From: Pomphorhynchus laevis
Taxonomy: Eukaryota; Acanthocephala; Palaeacanthocephala; Echinorhynchida; Pomphorhynchidae
Assembly (NCBI GenBank): GCA_012934845.2
Contig: WNNJ02000746.1
Coordinates: 1-64,000 of the forward strand
Direction of reading: 5' to 3'
DNA length: 64,000 bases
Shown: positions 20,701 to 33,406 of the stretch, piece by piece
Layout: each line of letters opens with the position of its first letter
How positions within the stretch are numbered: position 1 is the stretch's first letter
Position numbers and translations under genes: made by a program
The notes under the pieces: model-generated
The model's database searches: none
The model's input: the letters and a program-made list of their open reading frames with translations, nothing else
Told to the model about the DNA's origin: nothing

Positions 20701-21472
20701 TATGCTCTGTTCGGTCGATTAGCCATGTCAAAATAAACTATTGCATTTGTAGGTTTTGATAAAAGAGGTTAAAAATAGCAAGATTTAAAAAACGACTAAA
20801 TAATTGTTTAAAAATAGTTTAATAATATTTTAACCATCAATAAACAATGAGTGAATGTGATATACTCTTACAAACATAAGCCTGGGATTTTTAAATAACT
20901 GTGAAAGAACAGAATGCTTATTAGAGTTGATCATCTCACTGTACATATCGCGCGGCGGGATTTGCTCAATTGAAATACCAGCTATGGCCGCGAGCTCGTA
21001 AACTAAAAATTAGATAAATAAATTAAATACAGCATCAAATATTTGCATTAAAATATTATTCAAATATTATAATATACAGTACAATTATGTATGGAATAGA
21101 ATATAATTTATTTCATGTGGCAAATGTAGACGGAGTCACTAACATGCCCATCAAATATTAATAATAATTAAATAATAATTAAATAATATAATATTATTAA
21201 AATTAAAAATAATTAATTCTCTCAAATGTTGCATAAAATAAACGATTTTGTAATAAACTAAGAACGACATAAAAAGCAAATAAACATTTTGGTGGTAGTG
21301 ACATGTGACGTTCAATTTTGTGGACTGCTATAATCATAAACAAAACATACAATTTGTTCACTAAATGGTGCTAAAAATGTTCATTTTATATTCTCAACTG
21401 CACTCGATCGCAATTAGCGCAACATTAGTATTCACCTCACGCAAAAAATGTGCAGTAATGCTATCATCAGAG
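20701..21472. other. AT-rich noncoding DNA
   Basis: No gene recognised between two LINE relics. Confidence 0.4.
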
Positions 21473-24400
21473 GATCAAGCAAATCAACGAACATGAAAAA
21501 ACAATCTGTTTTCTCTGAAACAAAAAGGTAAGTGGAATTTTTTCAGGTAATTCAACTTTTTCGGAGGAACTTGCTCCTATCAAGAAGCCTATGAACCTAA
21601 TAATAATATCTCCAACAGTTCTTTGAACTCTGATGAACACTTCAATCATTTCCTTAGATCATTTATTAAGAAATACCCACCCAATATAATATTAATTAAT
21701 TTTCCAAAAGCAGTAAGAAACACTTACCGGATCTGTTTCTCATCGCCCGACCTGGTAAAGGAATTCCTATTATATAAAGATAATTTGTTTAAAGGCCTGG
21801 CCTCCATACCCTATAAGCCAATACAGGCAACAGCAAAAATCACCAATCTTCTTACAGCTTTAGAAATCAACGATTTGGAGGAGTTACATACAGAGTTCAA
21901 CATTCGAGGCATTCGAATGATTAAGGAGAGAAACGACATCCCCTACCAATTGCATTCGAAAACAGATTTATACACCGCGAGAATCCTTATTAATTCAAGT
22001 TGCAAGCCCTTTATATGGTGGAATCTTATATTCTCACTGATCGCTGAAGATAATATGATGTTCCCCACTGCAATCAGTGCCATTCATGGGGACACATGGG
22101 GTCGTCATGTAAGAACAAAATATGCAGGGTTTGCTCATCGACGGATCCGAATCATCCAGATGTCTGTAAAGCAGCTCCCGATGCTCAAACAGCTCACTCT
22201 CCCACCCCGCGTAGTCTAGAAGGTGCTTATTTTTTAAAGACTACCTAAAAAGATTATCTTCCAACACAGGCAAATCGTCCAACGATTTAAATGTCGTGAA
22301 CGCCATTACAAGCAACGCACCTCCATCCACGGATGATATTCTAAGGTTTATCAAACTAAAAATTGCGAAACAAATGAAATCGATCCATTTTATGATTAAA
22401 CACTTGACCGACGCCTTTTTTCAACCTCTAACGACTGATTCAATACTGACAATCTCTTCAAACAAACGCTCATCATCGAGCAGCACACCTCTTAAGAAGA
22501 TAGGAAAAAAAGTAGCAGCTTGGATGATGATTGGAAATGATGATAATTCCCACTCTAGCCAAAGAGTGTCCAGTGGTCCCGCTGTTAGGGCCGGAGGTCG
22601 AAAGGGCAACCTTCCTTCATTTGGGCCTAACTACAGGATTCGCTGTCCATTCCAGTGACACCCTTGCATGGGAAGTAATTTCGAACCGTTTACAGTGAGC
22701 ATCATTCAGTGGAATTCAGGAGGTGTTTCTGCCCTTAGCCTTTTATCTGGTCGAGATGCAGATGTTATAATAATTTAGAAAACTAGATCTATCCGGTATC
22801 CCAATGACATTACTCGGATTCTTCCAAGACACATATCCTCCCACTTTACTCCGTACATAACTCCACCTCACTCGTCTTCTTTTTAAGGTATTTTAACCCT
22901 AGTTAAATGCCGCGTAAGATCATCCCTCTTATTAAACTATTCTTGTCCAGTCATGTCTTGTTTAGTGATAACACTTTGGAAGAACGGTAAACGCATCAGT
23001 ATAGCCAATATCTATATTCGGCCGGGTGATATACTCAAGAGCCGAGACATCCTGGACCAAATATTGGGTAGCGGCTATGACGTGTTACTTGGTGACTTCA
23101 ATAACAGAACTGGTTGATGGATAAATGCAGCACTTCGCAAATCTAGGAACGTTTATATTATACATAAACCACTATTCCCTACCTTTCATTGCACAAAAAC
23201 AAATTCACTCCTTGACATAATACTGCTACACGAGAGGTGGATGCTAAAGCCTTCCTGTTTTGAGTAATCGCGCCAGCAACTATCCACCTCGCAAGATTTA
23301 TTTCGCAGGCGGTTAGAGGAAGGCACGCTGCTGTACCACTAACAAGAGAGGGCAAAGCGGTACCTCCGTTAGAACTTAAGGTGGAAGGTAAACCTTCCCT
23401 CGTCTCGACCTAATTGAGGGCTTGGCTTCCCTGATAGGGGGAGCATTGCTCGTCTTAATCCTTCTCAGTCCTCCTTTTGGAAGATATTCAAGAAGGAGAA
23501 GTTTGTCTGCTGGAAGATAAGAGTATTGGGTTGGATCGATAGTATAGGTCTTGATAAAGTTTTGTTGGAATAACTATACTTACACAATTATGAAGCCACT
23601 CAATCTCCACAACCAACCCCGTCTTGGGGTGACTTCAGAAGCAGGGCCTTAACTATTACAGATATCCCGAATTACTGGGGGCCACTTCTGGGCACCTCCA
23701 AAACCCATGCGCCACTTTCCACTCGTGTCTGTCAGCTTTAGTCAGGCAGTCAATAAAAGGAGGCCACCATCAATGCTTTTAGCCACCTTCCGACATAGCC
23801 GGCATAAACATCAGCCGAAGGGTATTTTTGGCAAAGAAAAAATCTATTAAATATCCTAAAGATCTGCGGTCCATTTCGATTAAAAACTCCCTAATCAATC
23901 TATAAAAGTTTTTTTATATAAAAGCTCCCTAATATAGAATTCGTGCCCATCTCTATATAGACATAATTTAATCCCACCAAGTTTTAATGGGTTTGTAAAA
24001 AATCAATTTTGGCAAGATAACAGTTGTCAGCTTATTGTGGCTGTTTTGCTTGACTTTTCCGCTGCATTTGGCCGTATCTCAATTCCTTTCGTTATCTAAT
24101 CTCTCAGGTCCCTCGGGTTGCCTGTAAGAATTGCTATCAGGGTTGAGATGTTGCCGTAAACCAATCGGTTCTTCTATGAAGACGATTCTGATGCACGTCA
24201 GTTCTACCTTATTACAGGTGTGCCTCAAGGATCCCCGCTCTCTCCTATCTTATATATTGCTGCCTCCATTGTACTTTTCAAACCTTTTAAACACGATCAT
24301 CATTTAATGGTACAAGCTAATAATAACACATCCCTGTTTTCTGGACACTGGTGCGACTATGTGGTCTCGGACATTAGCCGCTGCCTTTTTGTGTTAAACA

Positions 24401-24910
24401 ACCAGCTACCCCATCCAATCTTCCACTCAACTCCGCCAAATCCCAGGTGGTAGTCTTTAATGCCACTCCTGCGACAAAGAATAAATTAAAGAGACATGCA
24501 CTCTCAGCTCTCCCCTCCATTTGCATAATCAACCACTCCCAATCTTTACACATGGAGTAAGATACATGCGATTTACTATTACGTTTAAATAATCATCCAG
24601 ATTAGATTTTAATAGATGCAAGGGTGTCCTGAAGAGAGCTAGATGGGTCCTGAAACGGGTTCAACATATGTCATTAAGAGGGTGTGATCAAGTTCGCCTC
24701 TCGTGCACCTGTGCAATCTCGGAATTAGTCTTATTCTCAAGATAATGTCCCCCAGAGCAAAACCTAAGTTTTCTGAAGCTTCTAATATCTAGACTACCAA
24801 CCATTATGCAATCCGATTGGTCTCTCACTTGTGTGAAATACTCTGAGTGGTTCAGTCGGAAGGTGTCGCGTTGATGACAGCTAGTAAGCTCTGTTCCCAC
24901 TTTTCGAATA
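21473..24910 (+). mobile_element. LINE-A copy 1 (Jockey/I-like), nearly full length, old
   Basis: Collinear with the better copies at 55.3-58.7 kb and 51.5-55.2 kb. ORF1 occupies about 21500-22640, the endonuclease about 22680-23330 (WNSGGVSAL at the start, LLGDFNNRTG later) and RT about 23850-24760. GVPQGSPLSPILYIAAS is readable at 24210-24260. Many stops and shifts show it is older than the other copies. Confidence 0.8.
21623..22219 (+). pseudogene. LINE-A ORF1 (gag-like) remnant
   Basis: 198 open codons aligning with the ORF1 of the later copies: AKITNLLTALEINDLEEL corresponds to LKVSNLPCQLEENDIELL in the 55.8-kb copy. The zinc knuckles that follow in intact copies are scrambled here (GDTWGRHVRTKYAGF). 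It would bind element RNA in a ribonucleoprotein. Confidence 0.65.
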
Positions 24911-25179
24911 TAACGAGACTTTATGTAAGGATTAAGACCATAATGTGATTTTGTGTTTTTACATCTTTTCTAAACTGTTTGTCATATTCGGTGCATGCTT
25001 TGTTTTTTAGTAAAACAGTCAATTAACATTAAAGTGGGATAATAAAAAAGAAACAACATTGACGGCATTTTAGATCTTATGATTAATAATAAGAAACTTA
25101 ATCACTCAATCCACCTTACATTGACGAATAATTTAGATCGAAATGATTAAGAAAATATTTCCGGAACTGTTAGCAACGT

Positions 25180-25560
25180 CGTTTCAAAATCAGATACGTA
25201 TTTTGATACTTTTTCTTATAAGTATTTCTCGGGTGATAAATTATATTTCGTTAAAAATTATGATTGATTAAAAGCCAAATTGATGAAAGGTGTTCCACAA
25301 GGATCGCCAATCTCACCCCATTTATACATTGTTGCCGCATAATAACCACTATAGGACTTAACAGTTTGCACACACTAATTGTTAGCTACACTGACGATAT
25401 CACAGTTTGCTTTAAACATAAAGCTAATAACTCTAGAATGGATAAACCTATGAAGTAGACCGTGTCGTATATTCATCAAATGTTGGCAAATCTTTGTGGC
25501 TTGACATTAAATGAAGCGAAAAAACAAATTTATATTCTGTAAATGTAAAAAATTCCACTC
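25180..25560 (+). pseudogene. LINE-A-related RT fragment
   Basis: KLMKGVPQGSPISPHLYIVA is motif B of an RT close to LINE-A (GVPQGSPLSPILYLAAS). The preceding FSYKYFSGDKLYFVKNYD also follows the LINE-A pattern. Only about 120 codons are recognisable, with stops. Confidence 0.6.
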
Positions 25561-27866
25561 ATCCTAGATTAGAAAACTTTTTAAATCTCAAAGTAACACA
25601 TTAGATTTGTTACAGACTATAGCTTATTTAAGTTCAGCGTACTTTCGTTAAAAAATAGGCGAGTTTAATAGTTGACCTGGTGACAATAGTAAATGTGGTG
25701 AAGGCTTTCTTTTGTCCTGAGATAACTTTTTGCAATCGCAACAGGACAATGGAACAGCATATGACCTGCTTTACATTTGATTGAACTGTGTGAAATAATA
25801 AAGGGGAAGTTGAGGGATGTAGGATGAAACATAATTTTGGAGTATGAACTTTTTAAAATGTTTTATACAATATAGATTAATGGGATCACAACGTTCTTTA
25901 CAAATTTACATCAAAAACACGGATAATAAAAAATAACTCACCATGACTTATCTGTACTTAACATTTTACTTTTAATAAATTGTTAATTGAAAACAGTTGA
26001 TGAATAAATTGAATATTTTGTTTCTGATAATGCTAGTAGTAGTATGTATTGAAATATAAAAATAAAATTGTGTTTTTTAATTGATCTTGCTCAAAAATTC
26101 CAAATTAAAAAGAGTATCAAGATATTTTTAAATTGTTTTATAATTCACTTACTTCTTGTTTTTCATCTAACGGATGTGGCGATAACCATTTTACGAAATT
26201 CAAATTCACAAAAGTGTGCATTTTTCTGTTGCTTTTGGCGTTTTTTATTTAGATGATAATTAATAGGAAATACGGTGTAAACACCTGTACATATTGGATA
26301 TGTGAATCTTATCTTCTCGCCCGTTTCGTTTATTACCCTCATGTGATCACTTCAATCCTGATTTAGTTGGGTATGACGGAATATTTGAATAGAGGAAAAT
26401 GGCTATCGCCCAAACCAATTAAAAAACAAAATTTTTGTAAATTAATACGTAAATTAATAAACCTATCACATGGCTACAAAGAATGCGGCAGAAACAGATG
26501 TCAGGATCAAAAACGAATTTTAGGCATTGAGTACTGCTGATGAGGTACGCAACACCCATAATGATTATTAGTGAATACTACTGCTTTCATGATTAAAGAG
26601 ATAAGGAGAGGGTAATATACAAAATCTTAGAACATAAATTATATAATTTAATTTTAGAATTTATTACAGCTTATTTACTTTATTTCTAAATTTATTATTT
26701 TATTTACTTTATTACAATTTATTACAATTTACTACAAATATTTGCTTCCAAATTGGTAAAATCTTCCAACGCTAAATAATTATTCCACCACTTATAAAAT
26801 TCAACGTCTTACAATTATTTAATCCATTGTCTTACCTAATAACAATTCATCCGCAGTCTTACCTTCCTGTTAGGTGTAAAATTTAATGTTGTACATATAA
26901 TATTTTCTTGTAAATTTACAGGAAGAAATGAAGTAGAAACGTTTTATTTCAAAAATTCACAATATTTCCATAGCTCTGGATATCATTTTCAAGAAATTAC
27001 TAACTGTTTATTCAAAAAAAATAGCCACAAGTTCACCACCTTTAGACAAAATAATAGATATTCAGCAAATTTGTTTCGAAAAAAAAACATCAAAGAAACC
27101 AAAAACAAAATCTAATAGTAAACAAAAATATCATATATATTTTTAATTTAATAAATTATTTATTCTAAATATCATCCCCAAACAAGTTGGCACAAAACAG
27201 TTGGCACCTTTGTGATGTACATCCAAAAACACAAATGAAAAATATTTGAAGAAAAATAAAATTATGTAGAAAATATAAAACAAAATAAAAATGGAAAAAA
27301 AATTAAGATTGGAATTGTAAAATATAAAACAAACAATAATTTTAAAATAAAACAGTAAAATTTAAAATAGTAGAAGACATGTTAAAACTAAGAAACAAAT
27401 TGTCTATATTTAAATAAATAAAATTTTAGATTAAAAATTATTTAGCTTATTATAAATTAATAATAAAATAGGAATTAATAGGATATTTTTAAATTAAAAT
27501 CAGCTTTATTATTGGACATAACTTTATACGTTTTATAAAAAAGGGGCCTTCTGTATAAGACGTAACAAGTCCAAAGACCAGTTATAAGGCAAGTCTTAAG
27601 ACCAGTCTTAGTCAATTATACTTTGGTTTTTAATCTTTTTATCGGTAGCAAATTTTGTGAGCTTCAACTATTTGTATATAAATGAAAAACTTGTGATTGT
27701 AAGCTTGTGATAGGTAGTTTTTAATGTCCTCAAAATAATAGCAACAATTATCAAAATATTTTATGAATTTTTGAAAACCTTTTCACTCCCTTTCTTTGAT
27801 ACTATAAATTTGCAAACTATAAAGAAATTAATGTCCAATGATACGTTCAATGTAAAGGACATTCAA
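25561..27866. other. AT-rich noncoding DNA
   Basis: No gene recognised in 2.3 kb. Short open frames (for example 26068-26256) have low-complexity composition. Homopolymer-rich tracts predominate at 26640-27480. Confidence 0.4.
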
Positions 27867-28105
27867 ACATGGAGGGGAATAATAAAATAAGAAATTATTG
27901 TTCACAAAATTTCGACTATTTAATAGTCCTTTTCAAGTGTTATGCCTATTGCAAACAGTCCATTGTAATTAGACTATTGTACATTGCAATTGGACAATAG
28001 TTCATAATATATTGCAATTTAAACATCGATAGAAATAATAAAATAAAAAATTATTGTTCACGAATTTTCGACTATTACAATATAGTTCTTTTCAAGTGTT
28101 ATGTT
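27867..28105 (-). repeat. Tandem 155-bp duplication with hammerhead-like motif
   Basis: The stretch from 27867 (attattgttcac..atttcgactatt..ccttttcaagtgttatg) recurs from 28022. On the minus strand each reads CTTGAAAAG, a 7-bp hairpin GACTATT/AATAGTC (27914-27928) and GAAAT, a decayed minimal hammerhead. A further relic with CTGATGA lies at about 28440-28470 (minus). Confidence 0.55.
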
Positions 28106-28810
28106 TTTTAAAGAAATTAATATTTATAATGAAATATTTACCTATTTACTTTTATTATTAATTCTTTGTTTTTTCTTACAATGAAGATATTTAAATCAAC
28201 AAAGACAAATCAGCAAAATCCAATATAAATGTTAAGCGAAAAATTCGAGCGCAGATTCTTAAGGTGATTCTTTGAAGCATACCGAATTGCCTCGTTGTAT
28301 GGCAATGCTACTGTGTCAGCCATGTAAGGGCCCTTATTTATTTTTAATATTTTAATATTAAAAATATTAAAATATTACTTATAATATTTTCAATATTTAC
28401 TTATTTTACATACAATATTCAATTAATATTTTTTGGACTATCTCTTAGTATCATCAGAATACTCATATGACACTTTGATCATATATACCATTTAGCAAAA
28501 TTAATCAGTTGAAGAATGTAGCAGGCTTTCGTCAGTGTTTGACAAAGTTTGTGATAAAAACTAATAAATTGCCAACTAATAACAAGTTAACTGATCAAAA
28601 ATAAATAAATAAAATGGGTCATTAAAACACACTATTAAATTGAGAGTTTGAAAAATTATATGTAAAAACAGAAATACTATTAGATTTTCCTATTTTTATC
28701 AACATGATAAAATTGGAGTATAATTTGTAAAGATTTGAATCAATGCAGCATTGAGTTAACAAAAAAGAAATCCCATATTGTCTAGTGCAGAAAAAACTAC
28801 AAATTCTTAC

Positions 28811-28929
28811 TTTGGCCTTGAAGTCTGGATGCTCTACGCCCATAATATCGTTTTGAAAGATAATTGGTGGTATTTAAATCACAAACGCTTCTATGAATGT
28901 TTGATATGCTGCTACAGGTTGAATATCCG
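28811..28929 (-). CDS. Candidate host exon (119 bp)
   Basis: On the minus strand a strong acceptor (tttctctatttttag) precedes 28929 and a good donor (GTAAGA) follows 28811. One frame is fully open across the exon (YSTCSSISNIHRSVCDLNTT within). It needs two bases from the previous exon and leaves one. The candidate first exon at 33508 leaves two (TG), giving a Cys codon at the junction. No homology recognised. Confidence 0.35.
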
Positions 28930-30060
28930 CTAAAAATAGAGAAAATTCATGCATAAATTTGCAGAGTAAATTAGATCAACTAACTGACTCTACGTATTTT
29001 ATATTATTTATAAATTAAAAATAATTCTAAATGCAAAATAAATAATTAAATAATAAATAATTAAATAATTAATAATTAAATAATTATAAATAATAAATTA
29101 TTATATAAGATATCTTATTATTTATAAGTTAAAAAAAATTAAAATTAAAATTTAAAATAAAAGTCATTTTTTTATGAATTCACTAACAAATAATATACGA
29201 TGTATCAGAATAAGGAATATAGGTCATCAATAAGAACTGTTATATTATCAAGTTTCGAACCCTATTCCTCGTTCTAACATAGCAGCTGTGCAAATACAAG
29301 CTCTTGACATATTTCCTCTTATGAAATTTTGTTATCTAGTGTATCTTATTCATATGAAATGTATATTGTTAGGATCAATTCATAAAAATTATTCGCTTAA
29401 GAGTTTAAATTTATTCTTTATATTATTTTGTTGATTTATATATTTAACTATTTTCTATTTAATTTTATCGTTATAGTAACCTAGTTTGAAATATGTATAC
29501 ATTAAATTATTTAAGTTATTTTGAAGAAAGTCAATATCATTTACATATTATGGCGATTCTTATAATTCCATCATTTAATATGTATTACATTTGAATTGGT
29601 ATTTTTATGAATCGATTAATAGATAATATAGCGTGCATAATGATGAAGATTACAGCTCAAATGAAGGAACTGCTATGTTATCAGGTTTCAGCCTCTATTC
29701 CTCAATGCAACATATCAGCGGGACAAACACATGCCGATGATGAGTTTCCCTTGACGTAATTTTATTATCTACAGTCATTTATTATTCTAATACCTAGTAT
29801 ATTATTTGCTAATTACCCATAAATATTTCCCACTTGACAGTTCAAATTTATTTTTAAGATTACTTCGATAATTTATATATTTTACGATTCGCCGTTTGTT
29901 TCCAATTTTATATTACCCTAATTTAAAATAATAATGAATTCTTTTACTAAAATTACCCGAATTTAAAATATGTATCAATTACATTGTTTAAATTATTTTG
30001 AAGAAAACCAATATCATTACTTAGTGCGCTTCACTAAATTTGCAAAAAGCGTACTAAAAT
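28930..30060. repeat. AT-rich DNA with a diverged 430-475 bp duplication
   Basis: Blocks at about 29170-29560 recur at about 29600-30020: aactgttatattatcaagtt against aactgctatgttatcaggtt, and a later match ending ..ttattttgaagaaa..caatatcatta. Divergence is high, so the duplication is old. No gene recognised. Confidence 0.55.
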
Positions 30061-30289
30061 CGTACGTATTTATATTCTGAAAATTTATTCCTTTTGTATG
30101 TTCTAACAATTCTTTTGCAGAAGTAATACATGAGGACTCACCCAGCGCTCAATACGTTTCGACTCTGAAGAGGAGGAAATAACGGGACTGGGATAGGTCG
30201 AAGTCTTTCTATCGCTTGTGTTCCTCTACCGCTGCGGCTACTCGTACTGTTTTATGTGCCGCTTGTTCGACGTTGCTGGTGGTCATAGT

Positions 30290-30640
30290 CTACTCAAGTT
30301 GCATCCCACAGGCGGCATTGGCCTTGAAATCAAACAAAAACAGTTACTCCATCGGGCTGACGAAATGAGTGTCTAATCAATCTAAACACTAATTCCAGTC
30401 ACGTCAATCGCAGTACGAGTTCCCAAAAGGCGCACACTTTTCGAATGAAATTATTCCAGTCCACAGTGGTGTGAGATGAAATTCCAAGTTCTTCATCCAA
30501 AAATTAATTGTCGTGAATTTTTTTGTCCAAAAATAAACAACACGAGTATTCTTTCGAATGCTAATTTCCTTATAGCATCGACCAATCTGTCTGATACATC
30601 TGTCTGATACAACAAAAAGTGTCATTAGATGGTCATTGCT
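30290..30640 (-). pseudogene. Possible ISXO2/Merlin-type transposase remnant
   Basis: A minus-strand frame reads LDEELGISSHTTVDWNNFIR followed by KVCAFWELV, the pattern seen N-terminal to the DDE domain in ISXO2-like (Merlin) transposases (E-x-x-(I/L)-S-x-x-T-V-x-D-W-x-x-F-x-R-E-V-C). An upstream frame contains RCIRQIGRC. No catalytic triad or terminal repeats were found. Confidence 0.4.
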
Positions 30641-30759
30641 GCAGTAATGATGTTCATAAAGTATCCTATGCGCTTGTAAGAATACTTACTTTCTTGTAAG
30701 TATTCCATGTGCTTGTATGCTTGTCACACTTTCACAATCTACACTACTTTTTATGTAGA

Positions 30760-31800
30760 TGGGGTGTTTTTAAATAAGAAAGTAATACGGGATCGTAATG
30801 ATTATATTAATGAGGGAAAACGACAATTAAATAAGAACTCATAAAGAAATCACTTATGACGATCTTAATTCCGTAATAACTTATATCAAATCTATGATAA
30901 TTCGATATTTCAGTAGAGATCTCTTAATCGAAAAACTAATGGTAAGTCGGCCGATTCCAGGTTACTTATATGTTTTCCGAGAATACATAAAGAACTGGCC
31001 AATTATCCAGCTCGGCATATTTTAAGAAGCTGTAGAACTGCATGTGAACTGCTAGCTCGTCATCTGCCCCCACACTGTATTCTATTCTAAAAACTTGCCC
31101 CTCTTTTATAGATGGCACTGAATACTACCTTAGAAAGTTTGAAACATACAAGGCCGAAAAATTGCAGACTCGCTAATTGTAACACTTGATAAGCACAGCT
31201 GAACATTATTTGAAAATGTCAGACTGGCTGCGAGATATCTTGATAATGTGTCAATTGCTGAATGTTGTACTGGAGTCAAATACGTTTACATTTGAAGGTA
31301 AACATTATTGACAGTTAGTGGGTACTGCTATAGATAGTCCTGTCGCTCTGATTGTATACTCGATTGAGAAGGACTATGTTTATGAGCAACAACTACAACC
31401 TCTACATTGGCTCAAGTTTGTTGATGACAAATTCTTGATATGGGATCATAGTGAAGTTAAACTTGAAAGGAAACTAGTCTGAAAAACCTTAAAGGTTTGA
31501 ATTTTGTTAGGACTGAAACTGAAAGGCACAACCGTGTTTTTAGACATTGAGTTATATGTAAATTGTAATAACACGTGGTAGTCTAATATACATAAGTTTA
31601 GTAGATCCATATCTTTTATCCATGATAGCAGTGCACATAATCCAAAAGCAAAACGATTAATTATACGTAATAAAGCAATAATATACAGGAAAGTATATGC
31701 CACATAAGATGGGCTTAAGACACAACTGTCATAACTAAGGAATTTAAAGTGCGGAGGTACTTCCAGAAACTAATCGACAGAGATTTTAAATAGACAGATA
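30760..31800 (+). mobile_element. Penelope-like RT relic
   Basis: Decayed frames in order: VGRPIPGYLYVFREYIKN (PK-HK region), LIVTLDKHS (motif A place), FTFEGKHY then QLVGTAIDSPVALIVYSIEK (motif B), HWLKFVDDKFLIWDH (motif C with DD), SIHDSSAHNPKAKRLI-like and AIIYRKVYAT downstream. Motif order and the YRQ-x-x-GTAMGSP pattern mark a Penelope-like RT. Multiple stops. It runs into family-B terminal-repeat units at 31800, so the two probably belong together. Confidence 0.75.
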
Positions 31801-32229
31801 GATCCGGGAGCTAATAGTCTTCAGTTTCGTAATTGTAGATGTTGCCAAAAACCGAAGTCAGTAGGGTGAACTACCATTAGTCGTTTCAGCTGCCTCTTGT
31901 GATATATTAAATAGGCATTTCCGAGATTTTGCTAAAGTGGTAGCATGGGCCTAGCCGAATAAAATTAGGATGTTCCGGAAAGCACATGGTTAGTTTAAAG
32001 AAGCTAGGCCCATGCTACCACGTGAGCTCCCGAAGCAGAGTTTAACACAATCAGATATAAAATTATAAAAATATATCCTCCAAAGGATCCTGTGAGAAAG
32101 CAAGCAACAACAGCATTCCAGCCGAATAAAATTAGGATGTTTCGGAAAGCACATGGTTAGTTTAAAGAGGCTAGGCCCATGCTACCAAGTTAGAAAATTC
32201 TCAGAAATGCCTATTTAATATATAACAAG

Positions 32230-32300
32230 GCAGTTGAAACGACTGATGGTAGTTCACCCGTACTGATAAGTGCCGCTGGCTACCATCAGCTCGTCTAGGA
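32230..32300 (+). ncRNA. Rearranged hammerhead, family B copy 1 (core damaged)
   Basis: GAAA at 32236-32239, stem III 5' strand CGA plus CTGATGGTAG (32240-32252), then CTGATAA (32263-32269) where the invariant G of CTGANGA is lost, and stem III 3' strand CTACCATCAG (32280-32289) ahead of CTCGTC and TAGGAG. The same strand order as family A, but the copy is probably inactive. Confidence 0.45.
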
Positions 32301-32598
32301 GTGATAAGGAAGTCTGCTCTACTTGTAATCGAACTTCAGTTTTTGGCAACATCTACAATTATGAAACTGAAGCTTATTAGCTCCCGGAGCACAGTTTAAC
32401 ACAGTCAGATATAGAATTATAAAAATGTATCCTCCAAAGGATCCTGTGAGAAAGCAAGCAACGACAGCAAGTAAAATTCCTGCCGAATAAAATTAGGATG
32501 GTCCGGAAAGCACATGGTTAGTTTAAAGAGGCTATGCCCATGCTACCAAGTTAGAAAATTCTCAGAGGATCCTTTGCTCGATTCGAACACTTATTCAA

Positions 32599-32599
<1 letters not shown>

Positions 32600-32647
<48 letters not shown>
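32600..32647. repeat. (AT)n microsatellite
   Basis: Uninterrupted AT run between plus- and minus-oriented family-B units. The Ile-Tyr ORF through it on the minus strand is an artefact. Confidence 0.95.
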
Positions 32648-32650
<3 letters not shown>

Positions 32651-32702
32651 GTAGATGTTGCCAAAAACCGAAGTTCGATTACAAGTAGAGCAGACTTCCT
32701 TA

Positions 32703-32777
32703 TCACTCCTAGACGAGCTGATGGTAGCCGGCAGCAATCATCAGTAGGGTGAACTACCATCAGTCGTTTCGGCTGCC
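32703..32777 (-). ncRNA. Rearranged hammerhead, family B copy 2
   Basis: On the minus strand: GGCAGC (32777-32772), GAAA (32770-32767), CGA and CTGATGGTAG (32766-32754), CCTA before CTGATGA (32744-32738), GCTGCC (32735-32730), CTACCATCAG (32727-32718), C, TCG, TC (32713-32712), then TAGGAG. Stem II GGCAGC/GCTGCC, stem III 13 bp with one bulge and stem I CCTA/TAGG all pair, with bases different from family A. The co-variation supports the helices. The closing pair of stem II is a U/C mismatch here. Confidence 0.55.
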
Positions 32778-32800
32778 TTGTGATACATTAAGAAGGCATA

Positions 32801-33400
32801 TATATATCAACAATTTTTATTATTCTTAATAAAAATTGTTGATTAAAGCTACTTACAATTTTTGAAGAAGCCGCAAGGCGCAACGTAAATTGAAGAATTA
32901 ATCTTTGTTTATTGTTGGTAAAGACCAATAATCATATTTCGAATATATTTTTGATCATAGTGTGATCCCAATCGGAAATAGTTTATAAATTGATTATAAT
33001 TTATACTTACAATATATATATATCGTAATGCTTATAATTTTAGTAATCCTTTTTAATATATAACTTAAATTTTCATTATTTGGTGAAAATACAATTACAG
33101 CAGAAATAACATTTCAACCTCAAAAATATTTTTAACTTTATTAACTTTTGAAATGCGAGTGTATACATTTCTTTAGTTGTAGTTCCTTCTGCAAAATAAA
33201 AAAAATATTTATGGAAGGCAACATTTATCATCATTAGACTTAAAACATTGGATTCCACAATGTATTTGAGTCGAATGATGATAGCAGTTGCTATCGCCGA
33301 AATATAGCGATCTTAAGAAAATAAAATTTTCCATTATCAGTCCTTTTAATTGATACACTCTTAGTAAATAGATTTTTCTTATTTCTATTTCATTAACCTA
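32801..33400. other. AT-rich DNA with hammerhead-like relics
   Basis: 33272-33302 (+) reads gAATGATGA, a perfect 6-bp hairpin GATAGC/GCTATC, then GCC GAAA: a minimal hammerhead with a damaged first base. 32853-32880 (+) reads TTGAAGAAGCC-gcaa-GGCGCAACGT, a weaker one. At 33197 (minus) ttttattttgcag is a good acceptor, but the following frame does not match the phase of the neighbouring candidate exons. Confidence 0.45.
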
Positions 33401-33406
33401 CCAGTC

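Larger units (their letters stand above)
31800..32800. repeat. Family-B Penelope-like terminal repeat units in both orientations
   Basis: Plus-strand tandem units with a period of about 354 bp span about 31955-32590 (agtttaacaca.tcagatat at 32040 and 32394; gccgaataaaattaggatg at 31953, 32122 and 32484). Minus-strand partial copies flank them at about 31805-31955 and 32647-32800, beyond an (AT)n tract. Units share layout with family A at 1-598. The mixture of direct and inverted partial copies is usual for PLE insertions. Confidence 0.75.

Noticed and set aside
29230-29340. Plus-strand peptide with SIPRSNIAAVQIQALDIFPL
   Set aside because: It reads well but its duplicated partner at 29690 has diverged without keeping the frame, and no splice sites fit.
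32575-32592. tRNA-like B box (gttcgaatc on the minus strand)
   Set aside because: No A box at the right distance and no cloverleaf; part of a PLE repeat.
33110-33197. Exon after the acceptor ttttattttgcag on the minus strand
   Set aside because: The open frame needs one base from the previous exon, but the candidate first exon leaves two or none, and its only donors are weak.
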